A stretch of DNA of 9,075 nucleotides from Lachnospiraceae bacterium UBA1778 (lineage in GTDB: Bacteria; Bacillota; Clostridia; Lachnospirales; Lachnospiraceae): contig DCGM01000001.1 in assembly GCA_002315255.1 (NCBI GenBank), forward strand, positions 4,807 through 13,881, read 5' to 3'. Shown here in pieces: positions 1 through 6,918 of the stretch. Numbering within the stretch: the stretch's first letter is position 1; every line of letters begins with the position of its first letter. A program made the position numbers and the translations under genes. The notes beneath the pieces are model-generated. The model was not told the origin of the DNA. It saw only the letters and a list, made by a program, of their open reading frames with translations, and did no database searches.

Positions 1-778
1 CCTCAGCATACGGGAATAAAGAGCGCATCTCTTCTTCTGACTTTAAGAAGAACTGGCCGCCCTCATAACGCATACGGTCTTCATCGGAGACTTTTTTCTG
101 CGTCTGGATACAGAGTAAAAGGTCGTGCGCTTCCGCGTCTTCGGCCTTAATATAGTGCGTGTCATTGGTGGCAATGAGCGGGATTCCCGTCTCTTCATGC
201 ATCCGAAGAAGGCTCTGGTTCACGGTCTTCTGCTCCGGATAGCCGTGATCCTGAAGCTCTAAGAAATAATTTCCCTCTCCGAAGATGTCGCGGTACTCGA
301 GCGCCGCCGCCTTCGCCTGCTGGTACTGCCCTTTCACGATATCGCGCGCCACTTCGCCTGCGAGACATGCGCTCGCGCAGATGATGCCCTCGTGATAGGT
401 CCGAAGCGTCTCTTTATCGACGCGCGGACGGTAGTAGAAACCGTCGACAAAGCCGCGCGAAACGATCTTAATGAGATTCTGATAGCCCTGGTTATTTTCA
501 GCAATGAGAATCAGATGGTGATAACGGTCTTCCCCGCCGGAAAGTTCCCGGTCGAGGCGTGACTTCGGTGCGACATAGACCTCGCAGCCGAGTAACGGGC
601 GGATGCCGGCGTCCTTACAGGCGCGGTAGAAATCAATGACACCGTACATGACGCCGTGGTCCGTGATGGCAAGCGAATCAAACCCGAGCTCTTTCGCACG
701 TGCGACAAGCTCCGGAATCTTCGCCGATCCGTCAAGGAGTGAATATTCAGTATGAACGTGAAGATGCGTAAATGCCAT
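1..778 (-). CDS. dnaE: DNA polymerase III subunit alpha (DnaE), N-terminal part; 3' end beyond the window
   Basis: Catalytic subunit of a replicative or accessory bacterial DNA polymerase, extending primers in the cytoplasm. Only the first 259 residues are present, and they form the PHP domain. The start MAFTHLHVHTEYSLLDG is diagnostic of DnaE. A full PHP metal-ligand set is visible: H7, H9, D16, H41, E66, H87 or H88, C138, D206 and H208 (in NDTH). By family knowledge an intact set is compatible with PHP-linked exonuclease activity; that is inference here. No N-terminal OB fold or inserted exonuclease domain precedes PHP, so this is DnaE rather than PolC. The ATG at 776-778 follows AGGAG at a 4-nt gap. 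It begins 13 nt after the stop of the CPBP protease gene, so co-transcription is likely. The frame runs open off the left edge. Confidence 0.97.
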   Translation of the reverse strand, partial: MAFTHLHVHTEYSLLDGSAKIPELVARAKELGFDSLAITDHGVMYGVIDFYRACKDAGIRPLLGCEVYVAPKSRLDRELSGGEDRYHHLILIAENNQGYQNLIKIVSRGFVDGFYYRPRVDKETLRTYHEGIICASACLAGEVARDIVKGQYQQAKAAALEYRDIFGEGNYFLELQDHGYPEQKTVNQSLLRMHEETGIPLIATNDTHYIKAEDAEAHDLLLCIQTQKKVSDEDRMRYEGGQFFLKSEEEMRSLFPYAE

Positions 779-791
779 ACAGCTCCTGATT

Positions 792-1331
792 CTAAGCTTT
801 CTTTCTAAAGCGAATTAAAAGGGTAACCATTCCCGCCAGACCCACTGCGGAAAGAATACAGAAAACGATGCCGTTCTGTAAGAAAAAGGCATAAACCGAC
901 GGATCGCGGTTAATGAGCCATGCGGTGCCGTTTGCGCCGAAATGGAGGATTGCCGCGAAGATCCAGCTGCCGGTAAAATCGACATCCTTACAGAGAAGGA
1001 TACTGATCAGAAACGCATAAACCATCAGTGCCGGACTTAAATGGAAAATGGCGAATACGACTGTCGTAATAAGAACCGCGAGCCACGCTTTCATCCGCGG
1101 CTTTAAGAGTCCGTATAAGAGCCGCCGGAAGACGAACTCCTCAAAGACCGGCGAAACGAGGACGGTCAGAAGGACAGCGTATACATTGTCATCATTCTCC
1201 GCAACCGGCGTAATCCCCTCGAAAAACGGAGTTTCCGGCACATTTAAAAGCCGAAGGAGGAGGCTCGCAAAGATACAGAAAAAGATGCCTGCGGCGAGCG
1301 ACAGCGCGCCGCGAAGAAGGTTCTTCGCCAT
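792..1331 (-). CDS. CPBP-family intramembrane metalloprotease (CAAX/Abi type), 179 aa
   Basis: Predicted polytopic membrane protein of the CPBP (CAAX protease and bacteriocin-processing, Abi) family. The three family motifs are present: EExxxR at E64-E65-F-V-F-R69, FxxxH at F93-H97 and HxxxN at H130-N134. Hydrophobic segments lie at about 8-29, 50-63, 83-100, 101-113, 122-140 and 148-174. The protein is short for the family, starting only about 50 residues before the first motif, but nothing essential looks lost. Its ATG shares one base with the metI stop codon (TAATG), and GGAG lies 9 nt upstream, so translation is probably coupled to metI. dnaE starts 13 nt after its stop. Members act in prenyl-protein processing, bacteriocin maturation or self-immunity, and signalling; the substrate here cannot be told. 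No bacteriocin gene lies nearby. Confidence 0.88.
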   Translation of the reverse strand: MAKNLLRGALSLAAGIFFCIFASLLLRLLNVPETPFFEGITPVAENDDNVYAVLLTVLVSPVFEEFVFRRLLYGLLKPRMKAWLAVLITTVVFAIFHLSPALMVYAFLISILLCKDVDFTGSWIFAAILHFGANGTAWLINRDPSVYAFFLQNGIVFCILSAVGLAGMVTLLIRFRKKA

Positions 1332-1993
1332 TAACGTATTCTCCGGTCAAGCTTCTTTGAAATCAGCATGCCAACCCATTGAAGGATCTGGACTAAGAGG
1401 ACTAAAATCACGATCGTGACAAGCATGACCGGGGTGTTATAGCGATAATAGCCGTACTGGATCGCGATATCGCCCAGTCCGCCGCCGCCGACTACGCCCG
1501 CCATTGCGGAGTAGCCTAAAATCGTGCCAAGCGCGATCGTAAGGCCGACTAAAAGCGAGGTCCGCGCTTCCGTGAGAAGGACTTTGAAAATGATCGTGAA
1601 ATCCGATGCGCCGAGCGACTGGGCCGCTTCTACGACGCCTTTATCGACCTCCTTTAAGGAGGACTCGACCATACGCCCGATGAACGGCGCTGCGGCGATC
1701 ACGAGCGGGACGATCGTCGCGGACGAGCCGTAGCTCTTTCCGACAATGAACCGGGTGACCGGAATCACGAGAATCAAAAGGATCAAAAACGGGATCGACC
1801 GTAAAATATTCACGATCACATCGAGAATCCGATAAACGACGCGGTTCGGGCGGATTCCGTTCGTATCCGTCACGCAGAGGGCGATTCCGATCGGGAGGCC
1901 TAAAATATAGCCAAAAAGGACCGACATTCCGGTCATATATAACGTGTCACGCGTACCCTCTAAGAGGATTTTTATCATTCCTGCATCAAACAT
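1331..1993 (-). CDS. metI: Methionine ABC transporter permease MetI, 220 aa
   Basis: Membrane subunit of the MetNI(Q) importer, which takes up D- and L-methionine and related compounds. The length matches the family (about 217-222 aa). Around five hydrophobic helices are visible, at about 15-42, 55-82, 92-106, 145-172 and 188-210. The cytoplasmic EAA coupling loop lies at about 120-143 (VVEAAQSLGAS, then KVLLTEA) and docks on the ATPase. A glycine-rich stretch, GVVGGGGLGD, spans 166-175 as in MetI proteins. I chose the ATG at 1991-1993 because AGGAGG at 2003-2008 lies 9 nt before it; an in-frame ATG at 2000-2002 abuts the Shine-Dalgarno with no spacer. The gene overlaps the metN end by 8 nt and the CPBP start by 1 nt, so metN, metI and the protease gene are tightly coupled. 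Confidence 0.94.
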   Translation of the reverse strand: MFDAGMIKILLEGTRDTLYMTGMSVLFGYILGLPIGIALCVTDTNGIRPNRVVYRILDVIVNILRSIPFLILLILVIPVTRFIVGKSYGSSATIVPLVIAAAPFIGRMVESSLKEVDKGVVEAAQSLGASDFTIIFKVLLTEARTSLLVGLTIALGTILGYSAMAGVVGGGGLGDIAIQYGYYRYNTPVMLVTIVILVLLVQILQWVGMLISKKLDRRIR

Positions 1994-3005
1994 TCTGCTC
2001 ATCCTCCTCTGCCCAGTCTTCTACGCCAAGCCCTTTTTCCATGAAATAGGCGATCATCGCGTCCGCAATCTCCGGATTCTCCGGAAGCGACAAAATCATA
2101 TGGCCGACGCCTAAACCATTGATATTCTTCATGTCTGCAAAGAGAATATTGACAGGCATTCCGAATTTTAAGATCACATTGCCAATGATCGGCTCGTAAG
2201 CGGAGCCCTCCTCGAAGGTGACACGGACTGTGCGTCCTGCGGTCATCCGAAGAATCGGCGCACCCGTCTTTACGAGAAGCCGCTTCGCAGCCTCTGACTT
2301 CGGCGCATGGAAAATCTCCGTGACCGGGCCGCTTTCCGCAACCTGGCCGTTCTCAAGGACGAGGACGCGGTCACAGATCTCCTGAACGACTGCCATTTCA
2401 TGCGTGATCATGACGATGGTGATGCCGAATTTCTGATTGATATCCTTTAAGAGCGAGAGAATCGCCTTCGTATTCTGCGGGTCGAGTGCCGATGTCGCTT
2501 CGTCGCAAAGGAGCACCTTCGGATCCGATGCGAGGACACGCGCAATCGCGACACGCTGCTTCTGTCCGCCTGAGAGAAGCGCCGGATACGACGACGCCTT
2601 TTCTTCAAGGCCGACGGTCTTTAAGAGTTCCATCGCGCGTGCCTTCGCCTGAGCGCGGCCGACGCCTGCGATTTCCAGCGGGAAGCAGACATTGTCGAGC
2701 ACGTTCCGCTGCATGAGCAGGTTAAAGCTCTGGAAGATCATGCCGATATCCCGCCGCTCGAGCCGAAGTTCTCGAGGAGAAAGCTGTAAAAGATTCTTCC
2801 CGTTAATGATCACTTCGCCCTCCGTCGGTTTTTCGAGAAGGTTTAAGCACCGCACGAGCGTGCTCTTTCCGGCGCCGGAAAGGCCGATGATTCCGAAGAT
2901 CTCGCCCTTCTCGACTTCAAATGAAATATGGTCTACCGCAGCTGTGGTGCGGTCTTTTCTAGTAAATATTTTAGTCAGGTTTTTTACGATGATAGCCGGT
3001 TCCAT
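1986..3005 (-). CDS. metN: Methionine ABC transporter ATP-binding protein MetN with C-terminal NIL domain, 339 aa
   Basis: ATPase subunit of the MetNI methionine importer, at the inner face of the membrane. From the start used here: Walker A GLSGAGKST at 41-49, Q-loop Q92, ABC signature LSGGQ at 144-148, Walker B VLLCDEAT at 164-171 with catalytic E169, and H-loop H202. Residues about 255-330 form the NIL regulatory domain, known in MetN to bind methionine and inhibit transport. The length fits the family (about 340 aa). The ATG at 3003-3005 follows AGGAT with an 8-nt gap; a TTG further upstream adds 15 unrelated residues without a good site and was rejected. metI overlaps its end by 8 nt. 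No metQ lies next to it. The 110-nt upstream gap shows no S-box or T-box consensus but holds a GGTAC dyad. Confidence 0.95.
   Translation of the reverse strand: MEPAIIVKNLTKIFTRKDRTTAAVDHISFEVEKGEIFGIIGLSGAGKSTLVRCLNLLEKPTEGEVIINGKNLLQLSPRELRLERRDIGMIFQSFNLLMQRNVLDNVCFPLEIAGVGRAQAKARAMELLKTVGLEEKASSYPALLSGGQKQRVAIARVLASDPKVLLCDEATSALDPQNTKAILSLLKDINQKFGITIVMITHEMAVVQEICDRVLVLENGQVAESGPVTEIFHAPKSEAAKRLLVKTGAPILRMTAGRTVRVTFEEGSAYEPIIGNVILKFGMPVNILFADMKNINGLGVGHMILSLPENPEIADAMIAYFMEKGLGVEDWAEEDEQNV
2003..2008 (-). promoter_or_regulatory. Shine-Dalgarno AGGAGG that decides the metI start
   Basis: A perfect AGGAGG lies inside the last codons of metN. It is 9 nt before the ATG at 1991-1993 but directly touches the alternative ATG at 2000-2002, so the downstream ATG is the likelier start of MetI. 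Confidence 0.7.
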
Positions 3006-3071
3006 GATGTAATATCCTATTCTGTCTAATAAAATCTTAGTTAGATTCAAATCTTAGCTGTTTTAATACCC

Positions 3072-3084
3072 GGTACGGTGTACC
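3072..3084. promoter_or_regulatory. Inverted repeat GGTAC-N3-GTACC upstream of metN, candidate operator
   Basis: A perfect 5-bp dyad (GGTAC ACC GTACC on the minus strand) lies in the 110-nt gap between the aldo/keto reductase stop and metN, 67 nt before the metN start. No T run follows it, so it is not a terminator. No convincing promoter with normal spacing was found around it, so an operator role is only a suggestion. A related dyad, GGTACGGGATACC, lies in the pyrR leader. Confidence 0.3.
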
Positions 3085-3115
3085 ATTTTTATCACAACTC
3101 TCATGCCTTACACTT

Positions 3116-4276
3116 TTAAGCGAGGTTTCCGTCTTTCTCTTCCTCGCGCATTCGCTTCGCGGTGAGTTCCCGCTCGCGGCAGATGTCGTCCCACTTGACG
3201 GACTTCTCATAAAGCTCCGCAAAATGCGCTAAGACATCCGGAATCTCGATGTTCTGCGGGCACATCTGCATGCAGGCGCCACAGCCGATACAGGCATCCG
3301 GACGCTGCTCCTCCGGAAGAGAATCGAGCCACTGGTACGGGGTCGAGGAATTGCCGAACTTCGCGTCATTATAGTTCGCGATCAGCATCGGGATATTAAG
3401 TCCCATCGGGCATTCGTCACAGCAGTAGCGGCAGCCGGTGCAGGGGATAGCCGCTTTCCGCGCTTCCGCATCCTGCATCAGTTCTTCCATCTCCTCCTCC
3501 GACAGCGGATTCGGGTTTTCAAAGGTCGCGAGGTTCTCCTCCATCTGTGACAGCGCAGACATTCCGGAAAGAATCATTTTCACTCCCGGCACGCCTTCGA
3601 CGAAACGGAAGGCCTTCGGCACATTGTCTTTTAAGGAGCCGCCCTTGATAGGCTCCATTACCCAGATGCCGATACCGTACTCGTTTAAGAGGTCGACCTT
3701 CGCTTTTGCGTCCTGAAGCGTCCAGTCGACATAGTTTAACTGGATCTGGCAGAACTCCATCTCATAGCCGTTTTCTTTGCAGTAATCTAAAAACGCTTTC
3801 ATTGTCTCGACGCGCCCGTGTGAGGAAAATCCGAGATGACGGATGCGTCCGAGCTTCTTCTGCTCGACAAAATACGGGATAATGTCCCACTGAGGATCTT
3901 TATAGACGTCGATTGAGCGTTCGTAGACGTTATGGAGAAGATAATAATCAAAATAACCGGTGCGTAATTTCCGCAGCTGATGCTCGAAAACCTCCGCCGG
4001 ATTATAGGTGGAAGCGGTCTGATGCCCCGGGAACTTGTCCGCGAGGAAATACTCCGCGCGCGGAACATCCTTCAATGCTTCCGCGAGTGCGAGCTCCGAG
4101 CGCCCACCGTGATACGGGTATGCCGTGTCGAAATAATTTAAGCCGTTCGCCCGCGCCATTTTCACCATTTCATTGACCTGTTCCTGGTCAATGCTCCCGT
4201 CTGAAAGGAGCGGAAAACGCATGCAGCCAAAGCCCAGCATAGAGAGTCTGTCGCCTTTAAAATCCGAATAAATCAT
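3116..4276 (-). CDS. Aldo/keto reductase with C-terminal two-cluster ferredoxin domain, 386 aa
   Basis: Cytoplasmic oxidoreductase with an N-terminal aldo/keto reductase barrel (about 1-255) fused to a ferredoxin-like domain. The classical catalytic tetrad is intact: D50 and Y55 in FDTAYPYHGG, K81 in ADKFPG and H115 in YYLLHN. The start LGFGCMRFPL fits the family. Two [4Fe-4S] motifs follow: C279, C282, C285/C286 and C289 with a proline after (CTGCRYCCDECP), and C329, C332, C335 and C339 (CIGCGACMQMCP). By family knowledge this architecture is common in anaerobes and suggests electron exchange between nicotinamide cofactor and iron-sulfur clusters; the substrate is not known. The ATG at 4274-4276 follows a weak GGGGG site. 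The gene probably has its own promoter. No clear terminator separates it from metN 110 nt downstream, so the transcript may continue into the met genes. Confidence 0.93.
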   Translation of the reverse strand: MIYSDFKGDRLSMLGFGCMRFPLLSDGSIDQEQVNEMVKMARANGLNYFDTAYPYHGGRSELALAEALKDVPRAEYFLADKFPGHQTASTYNPAEVFEHQLRKLRTGYFDYYLLHNVYERSIDVYKDPQWDIIPYFVEQKKLGRIRHLGFSSHGRVETMKAFLDYCKENGYEMEFCQIQLNYVDWTLQDAKAKVDLLNEYGIGIWVMEPIKGGSLKDNVPKAFRFVEGVPGVKMILSGMSALSQMEENLATFENPNPLSEEEMEELMQDAEARKAAIPCTGCRYCCDECPMGLNIPMLIANYNDAKFGNSSTPYQWLDSLPEEQRPDACIGCGACMQMCPQNIEIPDVLAHFAELYEKSVKWDDICRERELTAKRMREEEKDGNLA

Positions 4277-4327
4277 TTAAAAACCCCCGTAAAACCGATT
4301 TCGGCAAAAAGATACCCGATTATCATA

Positions 4328-4356
4328 AGGGTAGCATATTTCCAGGGTGTTTTCAA
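4328..4356 (-). promoter_or_regulatory. Putative promoter for the aldo/keto reductase gene
   Basis: On the minus strand TTGAAA (4351-4356) is followed after 17 nt by TACCCT (4328-4333), with TG one base before the -10 (TGCTACCCT). The -10 matches consensus at only three of six positions, but the extended TG and correct spacing support it. A start near 4321 would leave a leader of about 45 nt. Confidence 0.4.
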
Positions 4357-4370
4357 GTCGAAAGGATGAG

Positions 4371-4402
4371 AAAAGCCGCCCCTCGCGGGGCGGCCGTTTT
4401 TT
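4371..4402 (-). terminator. Intrinsic terminator after the 4417..5085 gene, possibly bidirectional
   Basis: An 8-bp perfect GC stem (GCCGCCCC / GGGGCGGC, arms 4375-4382 and 4387-4394) with a 4-nt loop. On the minus strand it is followed by TTTTC; on the plus strand by CG and then six T. It lies 22 nt beyond the stop of the minus-strand membrane protein gene. Confidence 0.8.
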
Positions 4403-4416
4403 CTTCTTCGTGAAGT

Positions 4417-5085
4417 TTAGAAATTATTGTTTTCCGGTGCCTGTTCCGGTGCCTGTTCCGGTGCCGGAAGCTTCTCGTAGCTGTCCGATACGACTTCGTC
4501 ATTGAAAACTTCATCGTTCCGATAATCCTTGACGATCAAGAGCGCGATCGCACGACCGAGGCCGCCGAAGAGGATGCTGCAGATCAAGGTGGCGATGACG
4601 CTTGACGGCTTGCAAAGATCGAAGGTCTTATACAGCGTGATATAGCCGAAAACGCTGCGAAGCGATTCGACAACAGCCATCGGGATCAGTAACATGTACA
4701 GCGTAATAAATGAGGCTCCGAAACGTCCGAAGAACTGCTCATAATCCATTCCAAGTTCTGAAATGTCAGAATAATCGAATGAGCCTGCTGCGCTGTAAGC
4801 TGCGCCGGCAGAAACGTATTCCGTGATAAGTTCAATGATTTCACCAAGCATACCAAAACCGATCACCACAGCGATCAGTCCGCATACCACCGAAATGATA
4901 TCCAGAACTAACGCAACGACGCGCCACTTCCGGTCCTTACGACCGTGTTCCTTATCATGTGCGTCTGCCAGAGCACCCTGGACATAACCCTGGAAGCCCG
5001 GAACCCATGCCAATGCTGCTGCTTTGACATTTTCTCTTTTGCCGATGCCATATAAGCCGATCGACGATAAAATCCACTCTAACAT
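4417..5085 (-). CDS. Membrane protein of unknown function with C-terminal APEQ repeats, 222 aa
   Basis: I do not recognise a named family. The N-terminal block (about 10-55: YGIGKRENVKAAALAWVPG, then DAHDKEHGRKDRKWR) resembles small hypothetical membrane proteins common in clostridia, with a GKR...AWxPG stretch before a charged loop and then hydrophobic helices. Hydrophobic segments lie at about 56-84, 124-150 and 160-186. Between the first two is a 40-residue small/acidic loop (SAGAAYSAAGSFDYSD), probably facing the other side of the membrane. The C-terminus (187-222) is acidic and ends in a proline-rich repeat, APEQAPEQAPENNNF. No catalytic motif is visible. The ATG at 5083-5085 follows GGAG with a 7-nt gap. 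The gene stands alone, with its own promoter, a leader of about 140 nt and its own terminator. A stress or cell-envelope role is possible but nothing here shows it. Confidence 0.85.
   Translation of the reverse strand: MLEWILSSIGLYGIGKRENVKAAALAWVPGFQGYVQGALADAHDKEHGRKDRKWRVVALVLDIISVVCGLIAVVIGFGMLGEIIELITEYVSAGAAYSAAGSFDYSDISELGMDYEQFFGRFGASFITLYMLLIPMAVVESLRSVFGYITLYKTFDLCKPSSVIATLICSILFGGLGRAIALLIVKDYRNDEVFNDEVVSDSYEKLPAPEQAPEQAPENNNF
4432..4465. repeat. 12-bp tandem repeat (TTCCGGTGCCTG), about 2.8 copies, in-frame
   Basis: Two exact copies and a third of 10 matching bases lie inside the 3' end of the membrane protein gene and encode the APEQ repeats. The 12-bp unit keeps frame, so copy number could vary without truncating the protein. 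Confidence 0.85.
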
Positions 5086-5107
5086 TTACCTTCTCCTTTT
5101 TCTCTAA

Positions 5108-5138
5108 AGACTTTTCAGTCTCTTTCTATCCTGAGACT
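5108..5138 (-). promoter_or_regulatory. Two mutually exclusive hairpins in the leader of the 4417..5085 gene
   Basis: In the transcript, GAGACT (5117-5122) can pair with upstream AGTCTC (5133-5138, 10-nt loop), or its AGACT part can pair with downstream AGTCT (5108-5112) to form a 5-bp stem closed by a GAAA tetraloop. The two structures share the same strand, so only one can form at a time. They lie just before the ribosome binding site. The stems are short, so chance is a real alternative. Confidence 0.3.
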
Positions 5139-5234
5139 TCTTCGTTTCTTTTTTCGGAACGATGATGCCCCGTGTTCTCTCTCGAGCGCTTGTCCCGCTT
5201 TTCTTTTACGGGCGAGCCTCGTGTTTACGATACA

Positions 5235-5263
5235 AATATAATCCAAAAAGTAAAAATATACAA
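5235..5263 (-). promoter_or_regulatory. Putative promoter for the 4417..5085 membrane protein gene
   Basis: On the minus strand TTGTAT (5258-5263) is followed after exactly 17 nt by TATATT (5235-5240) in a very AT-rich stretch that contrasts with GC-richer flanks. The -10 matches at five of six positions, the -35 at only three. A start near 5228 gives a leader of about 140 nt. The rest of the 356-nt gap between this gene and uraA holds the leader hairpins, the uraA terminator and no gene that I can see. Confidence 0.5.
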
Positions 5264-5339
5264 GTAAGGACCTTTTCGGGATAACCGCGCCTAACTCGGC
5301 AGAAAGAAAAAGATATAGGCGTTTTCACCGCTTGCGGGA

Positions 5340-5372
5340 AGAAAAACGGGCGCCCGATCTCTCGGGCGCCCG
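5340..5372 (-). terminator. Intrinsic terminator of the pyrR-uraA unit
   Basis: A perfect 11-bp stem (CGGGCGCCCGA / TCGGGCGCCCG, arms 5347-5357 and 5362-5372) with a 4-nt loop, followed on the minus strand by TTTTTCTT. It lies about 70 nt beyond the uraA stop and upstream of the next gene's promoter, so it cleanly separates the two units. Confidence 0.93.
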
Positions 5373-5441
5373 TTGATTATGATTCAGATTTATTCTGTTT
5401 CAGATCTTCTTAATCTTAGGTCTGATTCATTTCTGATCCGA

Positions 5442-6887
5442 TTACTCCTGCTTATCCGTGATTTCCGGAATCTCTGCCACCTGAATCGCTTCGGCAGGAT
5501 TGCTCTTTCCCTTCAGAATCAGGTTGAAGATTACGCCGAGGATCAGAGCGGTCGCGACTGAGGTGATCTTGAATGCGAAGCCCGGGAACGTGAAGTTCAG
5601 CGCGAGGCCGCCGATGCCGGCGATCAGGATGACTGAAACTACGAACAGGTTGCGGTTTTCATTGAGGTCAACCTTCTGAACCATCTTAAGACCGGAAACT
5701 GCGATGAATCCATAGAGGCTCATGCAAACGCCGCCCATGACACATGCCGGGATAGAATCCAGGAACGTGACGAACGGTCCGAAGAAGGAGATCAGGATAG
5801 CCAGGATGGCGGTAGCGATGATGGTGACTACAGAAGCATTGCGGGTGATCGCGACACAAGCGACTGATTCACCGTAGGTGGTGTTCGGGCAGCCGCCGAA
5901 AACTGCGCCAGCCATAGAACCGACACCGTCGCCCAAAAGTGTGCGGCTGAGGCCCGGCTCTTCCAGAAGATCTCTGCCAATGATGGAGGAGATGTTCTTA
6001 TGGTCCGCAATATGCTCTGCGAATACGACGAACGAAACCGGAACATACGCTGCAATCAGGGAAACGATGTAGCCGATATTGATGTTCTTCCAGCCGTCAA
6101 GCGACTCGACGAAAGTGAAGCGCGGAACGGCGAACAGCTGGACGCCTTCGAAGATGGAGAAATCGATTACCATAAGGTCTGCATTGCCTGTCCACTTTCC
6201 GATCAGGGTGAAGATCAGTGCGAGAACATAGCCGGCGCAGATACCGATGATGAACGGGATGAGCTTGCCCATCTTCTTTCCGAAGACGGAGCAGATGCAG
6301 ACAACTAACAGGGTGACAATGCCGCATGCAAGCGCAATCCAAACGGAGCCGCCTGCGTCGCAGGTCTGAAGATCGCCGACTGCATTGCCGGCCAGAGAAA
6401 GACCGATGATGGCGACGGTAGGTCCAATGACCTGCGCAGGCATCAGCTTATTGATCCAGTTAACGCCGGCAAATCTGACGATAACTGCGATAATCACATA
6501 GACGAGACCGGCGAGGACTGCGCCAAGGATTAAGCCGACATAGCCTAAGCTCGCATAACCGACCGATACGGTGACAGCGCCAGTGAATGCTGCACTCAGA
6601 GATCCTAAAAATGCAAAGGATGAACCGAGGAATACCGGGCTCTTCGCCTTCGTAAACAGCACATAGACCAGCGTGCCGATACCTGCGCCGAAAAGCGCTG
6701 CTGCCGGCTGCATCAGGTGGCCTGCCAGCTCGGTGTAGCCTGCTTCGATGAGCGGCTCAATCGTGTTCGTGTTGATGATCATCGGAACTGCGATCGTTGC
6801 TGCCAGGATAGCTAACAGCTGCTGGAGTGCGAAGATCAGAATCTTGCCGAAGCTCGGTCTGTCATTAACGTCATAAACCAAATTCAT
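5442..6887 (-). CDS. uraA: Uracil permease, NCS2 family (UraA/PyrP), 481 aa
   Basis: Membrane uracil importer of the nucleobase:cation symporter-2 family, proton-driven in characterised members. About 14 hydrophobic segments fill the protein. Family motifs are visible: FALQQLLAILAATIAVP at about 19-35, the substrate-site helix AEHIADH at 290-296 (E291 corresponding to the uracil-contacting glutamate of UraA), LLGDGVGSMAGAVFGG at 317-332, and the signature PNTTYGE at 334-340, whose E340 is the second uracil-contacting glutamate. It is somewhat longer than E. coli UraA (429 aa), with a polar C-terminal tail (about 460-481). The ATG at 6885-6887 follows GGGAGG with a 10-nt gap. It follows pyrR with no T-tailed terminator between, and upp lies upstream, so uracil is the likeliest substrate; xanthine is the main alternative in this family. 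Confidence 0.93.
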   Translation of the reverse strand: MNLVYDVNDRPSFGKILIFALQQLLAILAATIAVPMIINTNTIEPLIEAGYTELAGHLMQPAAALFGAGIGTLVYVLFTKAKSPVFLGSSFAFLGSLSAAFTGAVTVSVGYASLGYVGLILGAVLAGLVYVIIAVIVRFAGVNWINKLMPAQVIGPTVAIIGLSLAGNAVGDLQTCDAGGSVWIALACGIVTLLVVCICSVFGKKMGKLIPFIIGICAGYVLALIFTLIGKWTGNADLMVIDFSIFEGVQLFAVPRFTFVESLDGWKNINIGYIVSLIAAYVPVSFVVFAEHIADHKNISSIIGRDLLEEPGLSRTLLGDGVGSMAGAVFGGCPNTTYGESVACVAITRNASVVTIIATAILAILISFFGPFVTFLDSIPACVMGGVCMSLYGFIAVSGLKMVQKVDLNENRNLFVVSVILIAGIGGLALNFTFPGFAFKITSVATALILGVIFNLILKGKSNPAEAIQVAEIPEITDKQE

Positions 6888-6918
6888 TGCTTTTTATCCT
6901 CCCGTGATAAATTAAAGT

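Noticed and set aside
792..1331. CPBP protease as a bacteriocin immunity or phage-defence gene
   Set aside because: No bacteriocin precursor, ABC exporter, toxin or defence gene lies nearby, and the family name Abi alone is not evidence of such a role.
1048..1419. Plus-strand 123-codon open frame
   Set aside because: It lies antisense over the CPBP gene and the end of metI; the product is arginine- and serine-rich with no recognisable motif, typical of a shadow frame.
3006..3050. Upstream TTG start extending MetN by 15 residues
   Set aside because: The extra residues have no family counterpart, and the internal ATG at 3003-3005 has a better ribosome binding site.
3006..3115. SAM (S-box) riboswitch or methionine T-box before metN
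   Set aside because: The gap is only 110 nt and shows neither the S-box core nor the T-box sequence, and no terminator.
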